Below, in pieces: positions 21,775 to 33,593 of a DNA stretch of 64,000 bases. The DNA lies in assembly GCA_018105865.1 (NCBI GenBank), contig CM030837.1, forward strand, positions 10,856,725 through 10,920,724, in the 5' to 3' direction. The stretch's first letter is position 1. The number at the start of each line of letters is the position of its first letter. The stretch is from Metaphire vulgaris. Lineage: Eukaryota > Annelida > Clitellata > Crassiclitellata > Megascolecidae. A program made the position numbers and the translations under genes. Below the pieces are notes generated by a model. The model was not told the DNA's origin and did not search any database. It saw only the letters and a program-made list of their open reading frames with translations.

Positions 21775-22995
21775 TGCCTGAATTAAAACGGTCAAACTCT
21801 TATCAAACTGGCATCAGATCACAAAAGAAGTCAAAAAGGGCTGTAATCTCTCATCATCTTTGTTCAATATCGTTGTAGAACAGCTAATGAGAAAAGCATT
21901 TACAAGGCTACCATGGTGGGTTTAGACTTGGTAAAAAGTTTATCAAAAACCTATGATGCACAGACAACATTGTCCTACTGGCAATGTTGAGAGCAGAGCT
22001 GCAAAAAGTAGTGCATGTTGCAAAGAAGACCAAAATAATGACAAATATTAATAACACTTTTTAAATTCACTGTGGACAATGATGAATTGAAGTAAGTGAA
22101 TTGTTTATTTTCCTAGGCAGTGGCGTAGCGTGACTTTTGGGGGCCTGGGGGGCATCTTTGCCATGGGGGCCCCAAAGTTCCGAGCTGACGAACAAAAAAA
22201 AACGTTATCACCGAGCTCCTTTTTTCCTTTTTCATCCTGACGAGCATAAAAAAAAGGTCGTCAGTGCATCATTTCTAGGGGTTAACCCTAACCTAACCCT
22301 AGCTAACCCTAGCTTAGACCCCTCTTCGAGGGCCCCCCCCCCGCCCGGGGCCCGGGGGCTGTCAACAAAGTCCCCCCCGCCCCCCACGTTACGCTACTGT
22401 TCCTAGGTAGTAAATGCAATTATGAATCAAAATGTGGGATTAACAGACAATGCAAGGCCAAACTGGTTATGGGCTGTACAACAATCAGGATAAAGCTGAC
22501 AAAATGTGAATACCGGTATGTAGAATGATCAGTTTGAGACCAGCCTATGTCCGATAAAAGCTTTCTTATAGCCTGCAGCAATCTAAGGCTCTGACACTTG
22601 GACCCTACAGAAAGAAGAGAGATTTATCTAAGCATTTAAGAAAAAGTGTACCAGGAAATTGCTGAAAATTCCTTGGACAAGAAAGGTCCTACATATAGAG
22701 GTCTACAGGATGGTCAATACAACCTGTAAATTACTGAACCATATTAAAACCTGCAAGCTTTTGCTACATAGACCACATGATGAGGCAGATCAAAGACAAT
22801 AAAGAAGGCTGTGTGATTGTGTGATAACAGTATTAGCAGGAGGCATAAGAAAATGTGGCAGACCAAGAATAACTTGGCTAGAAAACATTACTATGTGGAG
22901 CCACCACTCTAAATCTGACACTCTACACACAGTTCAGAACAGAAATTTATGGACATTATTTACTCATTTGCACAGCCAACTGCTGCATAGTGACA
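21775..22995 (+). mobile_element. Decayed RTE-like LINE with hAT MITE inside
   Basis: Fragments include a degraded catalytic region (CTDNIVLLAMLRAELQKVV), AAI-GSDTWTLQKEERDLSK and GGIRKCGRPRITWLENITMW, all typical of RTE, with many stops. It is interrupted by the 282-bp MITE at 22118-22399. Confidence 0.6.
22118..22399. mobile_element. hAT-type MITE, 282 bp
   Basis: Ends CAGTGGCGTAGCGTGAC and CACGTTACGCTACTG, with an 8-bp TSD ttcctagg at 22110-22117 and 22400-22407. GC-rich, with G and C homopolymers near both ends. An internal CCCTAACCTAACCCTAGC stretch looks telomere-like by chance. Confidence 0.93.
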
Positions 22996-23638
22996 ATGGC
23001 ATGTGATATGAAATGGCAGCTGTATAAATGTATGGCACAGTGCAGAAATGGCTTTAGATTTTGATACAGTGCAGAAATGGCTTTAGATTTTGATAAAGTG
23101 ACAGAAATATGGTACCGGCATCTAGCCATTTTCAGCTGCTTACAAAATGAAAAGATATGGCTTTGAAAATGCAAAAAATCAAACTGCAAATTTGTAACTC
23201 AAAAGTGGGCATGGCATCATAAGTTTCAAGGGCCATTGAGTGATGGTATGAAGATGAAAATTGGAATATCTTCATTTGACATGTTAACCAATAAGGAATT
23301 TTCTGGGGTCAAATCTCAGACAAGAACTCTACAATTTTCCAGCAAAGTAGTCCCAGTTAGCATGTAATGACCTTTTGAATGCTATTATTAACAGATGAAA
23401 TGTTCAAATACCTCATCAATTTGCAAGACTGAGTGAAACTAAAATAAAGAAAGAAGCATTTGTTGGGCCAAAATTCAACTTCATGATGACATGTTTCTTT
23501 GCAATGTTGCATGTCAAGAAGAAAGCAGCAACAGAGCTAATAATTAACATGAAATTGTAGATAATTTTTTTCTGATGAATGAGTCTTGGCTACAACATGT
23601 TTTTGAAAATTAATTTCCTGCATTCATATCTAAACTTT
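22996..23638. other. No gene recognised
   Basis: Contains a direct duplication of about 35 bp (AGTGCAGAAATGGCTTTAGA at about 23038 and 23068). Otherwise unremarkable AT-rich sequence in the 15-kb intron between the 4.8-kb and 20.2-kb exons... here upstream of the 20.6-kb exon, i.e. in the 20.7-34.5-kb intron. Confidence 0.45.
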
Positions 23639-23639
23639 T

Positions 23640-23865
23640 TACCTTTCTACACTGGTCTACACCATATCGAAGGCCTTGGTGAAATCGATGAAACATAGAA
23701 AGATCTTTTGTTTCCGTTCTTTTGCTTTTTCAAGTATGATTCTTAAGTTGGTGATTTGGTCCCTGGTGCTTCTTCTTGGTCTAAAAACCAGCTTGTTCTG
23801 ATGCAATTTCTCCAATTTGTTTTGAGAAACTAGTGTAATTGTCCTGTAATTACAGTAGTGCATTG
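23640..23865 (-). mobile_element. RTE-like LINE RT fragment
   Basis: The minus-strand open segment reads NYRTITLVSQNKLEKLHQNK, FRPRRSTRDQITNLRIILEK and FIDFTKAFDMV, the RT region before the catalytic box. No YADD remains. Confidence 0.75.
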
Positions 23866-24572
23866 CATTGGGTTTCCGATTTTGGCGCCTTCATGGCGGC
23901 CAGCACGTGTTTGTACGTGCCACAGATTCGCTGCCGTTCTTGGCATTTACTGACGTTTGGTGATTGGATTTTGCACCAAGCGCGAGGACTGCGTCCTACT
24001 CATTGGTTCTTCGTAGAGTTTCTTGCCATCCTCCACTTTTCTACGTCGTTCTGGAGGGTTGAAGTCGGTCGCCGCCGCTGTTGAGTAATGCGCCAAAGTT
24101 CCGCCATTAAAATGGCGGCTGTGTGGCAACGTGACTGTGATCGACTATCATTCCAGAATTTGCCGGAACTCCCATCTTTGTTGGATTTGCCGATTTCGGT
24201 GACGAAATCTCTTGCAGAAGACCGCTTCTTCGGAATTTACCGCCAATCTAACCAAGTGGAGAACTATTACGAACTAGTGGACCTTAACATCATCTTTCGT
24301 TTTTCGTTGACGTGTCAATGTGGCTGCAGTTTTCTTGCGAAGGACCAATTCTATAGGATTCCACACTGTCCACACTGGATTTCTTCATGGCAGCGAGATC
24401 CTTCTATCATCCGAGTGGATTTTTAACATCGCCACTTTCCTACCTTCATTGACATGTCAGCATTGTCAAAGCGCTTTTGATTTTGGTTTTTTAACTATGT
24501 TACAGCACTATATAGATCGTCATGATGATGATGATGATGATGTTAATAATAATAATAATAATAATGGGTTTC
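23866..24572 (+). mobile_element. Probable CR1-like element remnant ending in a microsatellite
   Basis: The last ~110 bp (TGTCAAAGCGCTTTTGATTT, TTACAGCACTATATAGATCG, then (GATGAT)n and (AAT)n) match the 3' end of the CR1-like family at 26190-26260 and 39360-39435. The upstream part is unusually GC-rich, has an open frame (24088-24426) with ALLCQCG-poor, Cys-containing sequence I do not recognise, and may be 5' UTR or an internally deleted copy. Confidence 0.5.
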
Positions 24573-24599
24573 CTTTTCTGAGGAGTGGAACAAACAAAA

Positions 24600-26262
24600 G
24601 TTGATTTAGTCCAATCATCTGGCCAAACTCCCGAGTTCCAAACCTCCACAGTGATCCATCGGATCCCCTTCCGACCTGGTTGCTGAGAGAGGCCATAGAT
24701 ACATTGGCCCCGTTCGTCACTGCAATTCTTTCAGCCTCACTCTCGAGTGCTGAGTTTCCAGCTCAGTGGAAACACGCCATCGTTCGCCCTCACTTGAAAC
24801 GTTCAGGTCTTGACCCGTCGGAGGTTTCTAACTTTCGTCCTGTGTCTAATCTGCCATTCTTGTCCAAACTGCTGGAGCGTCTGGTTAATGGCAACTTGTG
24901 ACTTACCTGATCAGAAACGGCCTATTGCCAAAACATCAATCGGCCTATCGTCAAGGCCACTCCACCGAGACAGCCTTGATGAAGATACTTAACGACGTCT
25001 TTGACTCGACAGCAAACAGAGGACTGTCGCTCTTATGTCTGCTCGACTTCTCGGCCGCTTTTGATACGGTAGACCATGCTACGCTTGCTCATCGTCTAGA
25101 ACTTACCTTCGAGGTCACGGGTCCAGCTTTGGCGTGGCTGAAGGACTATCTTGCGGACCGCACACAGTCAGTGTCCTGGGACGGTTCCCTGTCAGCCTCA
25201 CGCAGAGTAATCAGCGGCGTGCCGCAGGGGTCAGCCCTCAGCCCACTCCTATTCGTACTCTATGTGGCGGATGTCGGGCGGATCGTCGAATCGTTCGGTT
25301 TACCCTGGCATGCGTACGCCGATGATGGACAGGTATATTCCTCCTGTCTGCCGTCGGAGACCGATCTTCTCTTGAGGCGTCTTAAAGACTGCATATGTGA
25401 GATCGTGCGTTGGGCCGCCATCAATCGGTTGGCCCTAAACCCCATGAAGACCGAGCTGATCTGGTTCAGCACACCGAGGAAGAAATATCTGATCCCTCGT
25501 ACTGAGCTTCACCTTGATGAAGCCGACATCCAACCGTCGACGGAGGTGCGTCTGCTCGGAGTGCTTTTAGATGAGACGCTGTCCTTCGTGGGTCATGTCG
25601 AGAACGTGACCCGAGCGTGTTTCCGGAAACTCCGAACGATCAGAGAGGTACGTCGATTCATCTTGACGGCGGCCGCCATAAAGCTGGCTCGCGCCTTCGT
25701 CGTAACGCGAATCGACTACTGCAACGGGACACTGCTGGGCCTTCCTGATCGTCAGCTCGCCCAGCTCCAATCAATCCTCAATGCCTCCGCTCGGGTGATC
25801 TTCAGGGTGCGGTGGCATGATCACGTGACCTCACTACTCCGGGACAAATTGCACTGGCTACGTGTCCCGGAGCGAATCGTGTTCAAGCGCTGCTGGTTAA
25901 TGTTTCGGGCTCTACACGACCCATTCTGCCCGGAATATCTTGCGACGCTCGTTCGGAGACCGGCATGGACAGATCAACGGCTCCACCTTCGCTCCAGAAC
26001 TCGAATTCAAATTTATGTTCCACCTCCGTCGAAGACCGTCAAGTTTGGAGAACGCTCTTTCTCGCGCGGAAATCCTCTCCTGTGGAATTCATTGCCGGAC
26101 TGCGTGTCGTCTGTAACTTCCTTCGGAGAGTTTGCAAACAAGTTAAAGACGCACCTATTCAACATCTCGTTTCCTCGTTTATTGTAAAGCACCCTTGACT
26201 TTGGCCCTTGCTATGTTACGGCGCTATATAAATTGTCATGAACAACAACAATAACAATCTTA
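24600..26262 (+). mobile_element. CR1-like LINE with long intact RT frame
   Basis: The main open frame 24898-26187 (429 codons) is the least damaged LINE coding sequence here. Motifs in order: AYRQGHSTETALMKILNDVF, LLDFSAAFDTVDHATL, GVPQGSALSPLLFVLY, the catalytic box HAYADDGQVYSSC, NRLALNPMKTELIWFSTPRK, VRLLGVLLDETLSF, TRIDYCNGTLLGLP, LHWLRVPERIVFKRCW and the C-terminal FSRGNPLLWNSLPDCV. A further stretch 24680-24897 (PAQWKHAIVRPHLKRSG, NFRPVSNLPFLSKLLERLV) is the beginning of the RT, in a frame ending at a stop at 24899. The 3' UTR is short and ends in (AACAAC)n. The endonuclease is missing (5' truncation). GC content is clearly higher than the flanks and CpG is kept, which suggests a young insertion. 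Confidence 0.88.
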
Positions 26263-26479
26263 TGCATTAGATCCAGTGCACGTTCACCACCACATTGTAT
26301 TAGTTTGACTGGAATTTCATCTGGTCCAGCAGTTTTCCCTTTGGCTAGTTTCATTATTGCTCTTACGGTTTCATCTTTGAGAGGAGGTGGTTCAGGTTCT
26401 GGTCCAGATACGGTATATGGGTATTGTTTGAGTTATCATCATCATATAGATCAGTACAGTATTTTTGCCATCTACAGAG

Positions 26480-28030
26480 GATTTATTCGGAGAGGTTCTG
26501 ACCAACACGGATAGAGGCACCTGTGTGTTGATGGAAATCAATAATCAGTTGAAGTATGATGTCAGGCATACCCATTGAATGAAGTGCCTTATAGAGCGCC
26601 TCATGGTCAACAGAATTGAACGCTGCTTTGATGTTGAGGTAAGCGATGTTCAGGGGATGGTCAAATTTGCGATGCAGTTCAGAAAGAAGTCTTAGGGCAA
26701 GAATAGCATTGATGGTGGAGCATCCAGGAGTGAAGCCTGATTGCTGAGGTCGGCGGGTTTTCATCAGGAGTGGCTGGATGTGGGCCAGAAGTACGTGGGC
26801 AAATACCTTTCCAGGTACCAACACGAGGGTTATGGGTCAGTAGTTTCCACAGTCAGCTTTGGAGCCTTTTCCTTTGTATAATGTGACTATAATTCCATCT
26901 TTCCAGTAGGCAGGTTCACAACCTGTTCTCCATACCTCGATAAACATTGAGTGGAGGGCGGAACTGATTGGACCTATGGCATATTTCAAGAGTTCTGGAG
27001 GGATGCCATCTGGGTCCACGGCATGGCCGTTTTTGAGTTTCCTCATGGCATGGCCAAGAAAAAAGTGGGAAGACAACATCAAAGAATGGACAAGACTCAC
27101 TATTGAGCAGGCGATAAGAAGAGCAGAAGATTGTAACATCTGGAAGACGACAGTTCATAATGCAACCAATCTTCGGAGCGAAGACGGCTGAAGACAAGAC
27201 AAGACAAGACATGGCATGGACCACCTCTTCTAGGGATGGCTCATCGACAGAAACTTCAGGCTCCAGCTCAGATGCGCCAGAATTGAGGACACTAGACAGA
27301 GTGCCGAGAGGAAAGTTGAGAGTCATTGAGAAATACTCTCTCCAGCAGGAAAGAACTTCGTTGGTGGAGAAGCAGGTGGAACCATCTAATTTTTTGATGG
27401 AATGAGTGGATGAGGAGTGTCAATGGCCTGCCAGAGTCCGGATAGTCTTGAAGAGTGAACGAGTGTTGTTGTGATAGAAGTCATTCTCTGCTTCGTCTGC
27501 TATGTGTGTTCAATAAATGGTTCGGTCCTGTTTGGCTCTAACTTTAAAAATCCCACGTAGCCACTTCCTTTCGATGTTATCGTTCCTGAGCAGCCTAACA
27601 TCAGATTTGAGCTTGCGAATATTAAAGGTGTCTTCAGACAGTCATGGTTGACATATATTGCTTCTGCACCCAACCACCTCATTAGCAGACTCGGTGATGA
27701 CTGAACAAAATGTTGACCATTGTGGTTCAACGTCACCTGGCATATCTCCTAGGGCATGAAATCTATTCGTCACGTCCACATTATACTGACTTTGAAGAGT
27801 GGTATCTTCAGACAAACGCTGAACGTCATAATGACTGCTCTTCCTTGGTTTCACAAGTTTGACTGCTAAAGATGATATGACTGGTAGGTGGTCAGATAGT
27901 GCAAGACATTCCAGGCTCCGATAGACACGGAGAGATATTTGAAGAGATGCCTGTCTTTCTGGTGCATGAGGATGTGATCAATCTCCTTTTTGGTGTGGCC
28001 ATAATGTGATATCCATGTCCAGCGATGAAT
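26480..28030 (-). mobile_element. I/RTE-like LINE with nested RTE tail
   Basis: From 28030 down on the minus strand: the end of the endonuclease region, a linker (VEPQWSTFCSVITESANEVV; RNDNIERKWLRGIFKVRA-like), MRKLKNGHAVDPDGIPPELL, PAYWKDGIIVTLYKGKGSK, then VPGKVFAHVLLAHIQPLLM, FTPGCSTINAILALRLLSEL and NIKAAFNSVDHEALYKALHS to about 26490. The catalytic YADD is beyond the preserved part. It is interrupted by an RTE 3' piece at 27054-27209 and by several frameshifts. Confidence 0.75.
27054..27209 (+). mobile_element. RTE-like LINE 3' end, 156 bp, with TSD
   Basis: Encodes RKKWEDNIKEWTRLTIEQAI and RRAEDCNIWKTTVHNATNL, an RTE C-terminus, and ends in (ACAAG)n. Flanked by a 10-bp duplication catggcatgg (27044-27053, 27210-27219), so it is a severely 5'-truncated insertion into the minus-strand LINE. 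Confidence 0.88.
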
Positions 28031-28049
28031 ATTGAGATGCTGGAACCAG

Positions 28050-28150
28050 GAGCCAAGTATTATTATTATTAGCTGGACAATTTATATAGCACAATAAACA
28101 TGGCAAAAATGGCCAAAGACAAGAACACTTTACAATACTAGGTATATGGT
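28050..28150 (-). mobile_element. CR1-like LINE 3' tail
   Basis: On the minus strand: TATTGTAAAGTGTTCTTGTC, then CTATATAAATTGTCCAGC and (AATAAT)n. This is the 3' end of the 24.6-26.2-kb family, severely truncated. Confidence 0.7.
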
Positions 28151-28189
28151 GAGGCCATGGATGGCACAGAAAGACACGAAAAAATACAG

Positions 28190-29152
28190 CAAAATTCAAG
28201 ATGTCATTCGGTGTCCAACAGGGGTGTATCCTTGCTCCTGGTCTGTTCTGCATCACCATCGACTGGATCCTGAGCCATATGTCATCTGCTCCAGGAATTA
28301 GCGTTGGTCCTCTTCTTCTCGGATCTGGTCTATGCCGATGATACCACCTTCTTTCTACCTCCTAAAGCTGACGCTGCCAATTATCTCTCCGACTTCAGTG
28401 CTGCTGCCGCAGTATTCGGTCTGAAGGCCTCCTGGAAGAAGACACGGTTATAAAACCTGAGATGTGGTCCTCCACCTTCAGCAGTGTCCATCGGCAGTGA
28501 TATCATAGAGCCAAAAGAGAGCTTCATATATCTTGGCAGTATCCAGTCATCAAACGGGCACTGTAATGAGGATCCTAAACGATGCATCTCCCTCGCTTCA
28601 TCAGCTACTGTATGTTCTCCTTCAGCAATATCTGGAGAGACCAACGTATTTCTCTCAGTCTTAAGATTCGTCTGTACAAGGTCCTCGTGATGTCAGTGCT
28701 GCTTTATGCCACAGACATGAACGCTACTTTCTGTTGACCATCATAAGTTAGAAGCCTTCCATACGAAATGTCTCCGCTCCATCATGGGAATTCGATGGTA
28801 TGACTTTATTATGAACCAAGAAGTTCTTACCCAAGCTGAAATGCCTCCGCTTGCCGAACTATTAATCAATCGCCAACTGGCTTTGTTTGGCCACATCACC
28901 CGCCTCAACGAGGACGTCCCGGCTCATCGGACCCTTAGCACCCATCTTGACGTGTCATCCAGTCATCGTACCGATCCTTCCTGGAAACGCTCTTGTGGTC
29001 GACCAAGGATCCGGTGGATTGATCAACTTCGCCGAGACAGCAACAACACTCCTCCTACCACGCTGTGGCGTCATGCCATCCTCTGTGGCCATGGCTCAGA
29101 GCAATGCAACGGCCTTCCTCTGGCTATGCAAGAAGATAGATAGATAGATAGA
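28190..29152 (+). mobile_element. I/RTE-like LINE, RT core to C-terminus
   Basis: FGVQQGCILAPGLFCITIDW, a catalytic box LVYADDTTFFLPPKADAANY-like (frameshifted near 28325), FIYLGSIQSSNGHCNEDPKR, then FHTKCLRSIMGIRWYDFIMN, LLINRQLALFGHITRLNEDV and SWKRSCGRPRIRWIDQLRRD to a stop near 29143. The tail is (GATA)n at 29133-29152. Two or three frameshifts. 5'-truncated. Confidence 0.8.
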
Positions 29153-29657
29153 TGATTTATTCAGAATTAGTTATGACCTTGCCATTGGTATTTTTGAAGG
29201 TTGCTGTGTGGGGTGAATTTTCTAGTGATATGTTTTAACTGGTTGAAAGACTGGCCTTAGGTTGCCTCTTGTAGCATTTTCTTCCGTAACTGAGCACAGG
29301 TCGTTCAATTTTTTCTCTTCATCTTTTTCACCAAGGCCTCCGATATGATGCAACATAAAAACTCTGACAAACAATGATAGAGATGGGTTTCCCATTTCAT
29401 CTTATCAATTTGGTTCAAAACTTGTGTAAAGAACAAGGTGCAAATGTCAGGGTCAAAAGTGGAATATCAGATTGGTTTCCCATAAAGAAAGACGTTAGAC
29501 AAGGATGTAACATCTCTCCATGACTCTTTAACACCTTTACAGAAGCCTTGATGAGAAAAGATTTATATCCATTAGATGGATATAAAGGCAGAATCAAGAT
29601 TGGAGAAAAATTGATCAACAACCTCCGCTATGCAGATGATATTGTACTAATAGCAAC

Positions 29658-32600
29658 TAGAGATGTGCGGGTATACCCATACTCACGGGTATACCGTACC
29701 CGTACCCGAGGGTACAGGTAGGGTAGGGTACACATTTTACGAGTACAGGTCGGGTACGGGTATAGTGCTACGGGTACACCCGTTTTTACCCGTAAAAACA
29801 TGATATTTTCATTTCTCACTACTATAACAAATTAGCAGTGCAGTGATAGAAAAATTGTTATTGAGTAAATTGTATTAGTGTCACTTGTATATCGTGCTCA
29901 GTTTGTCAGACAGTTATATAAGCTACTGCATGCATTTTACTTACTGAAAGCATAAAGGAAATACAAATGACATCATCTGACGTTATCAATAAAGTAGCAA
30001 ACATAATCAAATGTAAAATCATACACGGCTTCCTGCAGTGATAATGTTCCTTTGGTAAATCGTTTTGTTGGTTAACTTCAGCTCTAATTCTTCTAGCAAA
30101 TGCCTTTCTTTCTCAGCCATTCAACGGCATCAGGTTGAGCCTGATGCAGGGTCTTGAGTCTTCCTTTGAATCTGGTGAGGTGGCAGTCATTGACTATGTG
30201 GTTCAAAGTCTGTCTGATGCCTCAAGGGCAATTCGGGTCATCTCTGGCTCCCCAACGATGAAGCATAGCGGCACACCGGCCATGACCTGTTCGATAGCGA
30301 TTGAGGTGGACCCAATCATAGCGCACTAGGTTAAAGCCAGGTTGGCGCTTGCAGGGGTCTGTGATGAGGTACTTGTTCTTTACCTCAGCAGACTGCCAAC
30401 TCTGCTTCCATGAGTCCGGAACAGAGAAGTGCAGTATAGGCGCAGAAAACCAGATTGGATGACGAGACATCAGACGTTGAGCAAGATGGTCAAAGATGTC
30501 CGCGTGTATTGGTAGATCTGGTCAGGCATTAATGTAGGCAGTGAGCTTGGATGCTGCAGCTTCATGACAGATAGCTGGTGGGGCGATGTTGCTAAGGACT
30601 GGCAACCAGTGAACCGGGTTGGAATGGATGGTTCCAGAGATTGTCCTCATGGAGGAATTCAATTTAGAGTCAACCAAATGGACGTGGGGGCTTCGGCACC
30701 ATACTGGGGCACAGTATTCTGCAGTAGAGTAGCATAGTGCCAGTGTTGATGTTCGTAGTATAGAAGCGCTTGCTCCCCACGTAGAGCCGGCCAGTCTTGC
30801 AATGATGTTGTTCTTCAAGCCCACCTTTGCCGCAGTTTTTATGAAATGCTCGTGGAATGACAGAGTGCGGTCAAGAGTTACGCCAAGATAAACTGGCTGG
30901 GCTTTATGTCGGATTCTTGTACCATCAAGTTGTACAATGAGCTCACACGATGACGAGGCATCATGCAGATGGAAGACAGATGATACTGTTTTTGCAGCGC
31001 TAGGGGTTAGTCACCATTTTCTGCAATAGTCAGACAGAAGTGTTATGTCTTTGGTTAGTATTTCCTCAAGCTTGTCAAACTTTTTAGCCTGGGTTGCGCA
31101 GCAAATGTCGTTGGCATAGATAAATTTTCTTGAGGAAGTTTCCGGGAGGTCATTGATGTATATATTGAATAGCATGGGGGCCAGAACAGAGCCTTGAGGG
31201 AGGTCGTTTGAGAGACGCCTCCATCTGTTTGTTTTGTCCCCCAAATGCACACGGAACCTTCTATTCTGGAGAAGAAATGATATAATGTTGGCCAACCATG
31301 GGGGAAGGCATCTAGATATCTTAACCAAGAGACCACGATGCCAGACCGTGTCATATGCTGCTGTAAGATCGACGAAGACAGCACCTGTCTTCAAGTTCTT
31401 CTGGAATCCATTTTCAATGTGTGTTGAAAGAGCCAGGACCTGTTCACAGGTAGATCTTCCTGGTTGGAAACCAGCTTGGTCAGGAGTTAAGAATTCTTCT
31501 GTGAGAGGGGCTATTCGCGACAGCAGAAACCTTTCAAGGAGTTTGTAACACACAGAAAGGATAGATATTGGTCTATAACTAGCAACCAGTGTTGGATCTT
31601 TCTTTGGTTTAAAAACAGCTATTATCTTTGCACGACGCCAGATTTTGGGCATGGATTCAGACTCTATGACATGGGATAGAAATGCAGTGAGCCACTTCTT
31701 GGCCACAAGGCCCAGGTTGATGAAAAATTCTGGGGTAATGTTATCGTAGCCAGCAGCCATTCCCGGTTTGATCTTCTTCAATGCATCTTCCAATTCAGTC
31801 AGAGTGAAGGGAGAAGGCTTTGGGACTGGACCAGACAACCGGAGGTGGGATTTCCGCTCATGAAAAATTTCTCTTTACCAGTCTGGATTGATCTTGGCTT
31901 GGCCAACTAGAGTTAGGTGGCTGGCCACTGAATTTGGAGAAACAGGAGGGTGGAAGACGGGAGGAGGTTGGCTGCCGGCATTCTTGAGTGGGTGAAGTCC
32001 AGACTTTCTGTGAGTTGAAGCCAGCGAGCTTGGCGAGCTGCATCCAGGGAGGCAATTAGATGATCGGCCACTTCTAGGTCGCCCGACTCCTCGTATTGCT
32101 TTAGCAGCTGCTTGCATTCTGCGTCAAGGCAAGGCGTGTAGTTGGCGCGTCTCCCATGAGGAATGGCATGGGAAGCTGCCTTGAAGATGGCTTGGCAGAA
32201 GCGCCTATACGATTCTTCTGTAGTGATAGAATAACTGGGATTGCAGGAATGGATTTGTTGGTAAGATCCTCAAACAGGCACCAGTTTGCTTTCCGGAAAT
32301 TCCATCTTAGTTTCTCCGAGCACGAGATCACGGGAGCTGAAGACCAATGTGAATGATAGCTGGACAGTGCTGACTATGCGGGAAGTCCTTGAGAACATGT
32401 CTCGTGGCTGGAAGGGCTTGACCGTTGGCTGTGCTAACCCAGCATAGGTCAGGCGATGAGTCTTTATTCCATCTGGTGCTGTGAAAGGAGCCCGGTTGCT
32501 TGGATCATATAGCAGTGAGAGGTCATTCACAGAAGTCCAGTCTGCCAGGATGGAGCCGTCAGCACAAGTGGAGGAGTATCTCCAGTCTTGGTGCTGGCAG

Positions 32601-33593
32601 TTAAAGTCTCCTATGTAGACGGCTGGATGATTCGGGCTAGGCAGGACCTCATTGTCCCACGAGGCGCTGGGAGGCTTGTACACATTGACAAGCTGGATAA
32701 TTCCATTACTGACGAAGTCGTAGAAGGCAACGTGGTAGACGTCTGCGAGATCCGATTTGGCATAAGTGGCTCGGCGGTGTTTTACATGGAGATCATAACA
32801 TATTAGGTCAAATCCACTGATGGTAAATCGAGCAGCTTCGTCGACTGCTATGTGTGTTTCTTGTATGCAGATGACATCTGCCTTGTGCTGCGTGGCCAGT
32901 TGACCAATAAGTACGCGTTTAGCAGAGGACAGCCCCTGAACATTCAACTGGAGGACTCGGAGAGCAGGACCAACAGCTTGGAAGCTGTCAGGAGCTGCTT
33001 GTTGCTGGCTTTGAAAGTGACTGGGATCCATGTGGATTCAGTTGGCGAGGTAGGATCGTTAGTTTCCCCAATAGAATTGGGTACTCACGGGGTTCACCAC
33101 TAGAAGGTCGATCCAATGCATCCTAAATAAATCAGCTCTAATAATGTCTGCTCACAGCTAAACTATATCTACTAAATATTTTAAACAGGCCCATCGAGTA
33201 TTCTAGTCCATGTCCGACATTCATGTAGGCTTAGACTAGCTGACTAGCTGTATTACACAATGTTACCAACCAGTAGTCCAGTACCCCAGAAAGGACCCGG
33301 GCCTACTATTTTCCAAGTGGATTACCCTGCTTCCGAAGTCCTAGATCTGTCCTAATCTAACACGTGCCTCTTTAAAAAAATTATTGTCAACATATGACAT
33401 GTTTAAAAAATGTACTCTGCTTTCATTAATACATTAATGTTGTTGCCTCTCTATAGTCTCTAGGAACAGATACGGGTAGGCCCTATACGAGTTCGGGTAC
33501 GGGTACAGGTCCTTGTACCCGTGCCCGCGGGTACGGGTACGGAAGTTTTTGCACGGATATGGGTAGGCATTTTGCTGTACCTGCACATCTCTA
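29658..33593. mobile_element. hAT element with CGGGTA-rich ends, carrying a LINE
   Basis: Inverted ends TAGAGATGTGCGGGTATACC and CTGTACCTGCACATCTCTA, with TSD atagcaac (29650-29657) and atagcaat (33594-33601), 7 of 8 matching. Both subterminal regions are packed with CGGGTA/TACCCG repeats (about 29668-29800 and 33470-33570), which is typical of transposase-binding arrays in hAT elements. The hAT itself is only about 880 bp; the rest is the LINE at 30089-33131. No transposase ORF seen. Confidence 0.85.
30089..33131 (-). mobile_element. Jockey/I-like LINE, near full length, catalytically dead
   Basis: Flanked by an 11-bp duplication tcagctctaat (30078-30088, 33132-33142). On the minus strand the ORF starts near 33031. 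The endonuclease (LRVLQLNVQGLSSAKRVLIG, DVICIQETHIAVDE, YIGDFNCQHQDW) runs to about 32400. A linker follows, then the RT at 31838-31011: LEDALKKIKPGMAAGYDNIT, AGFQPGRSTCEQVLAL, VFVDLTAAYDTVWHRGLL, LPQGSVLAPMLFNIYINDLP and FIYANDICCATQ. The catalytic YADD has become YAND (GAC to AAC), which should abolish polymerisation. The C-terminus (RYRTGHGRCAAMLHRWG) is followed by a stop where a Cys of the CxC-type finger is expected. Frame breaks near 32300, 31850 and 30830-30470. The 3' UTR is only a few bases. Confidence 0.87.

Noticed and set aside
22275..22320. Telomere-like CCCTAACCTAACCCTAGC
   Set aside because: Lies within a TSD-flanked hAT MITE, is only a few irregular units long and is not an array.
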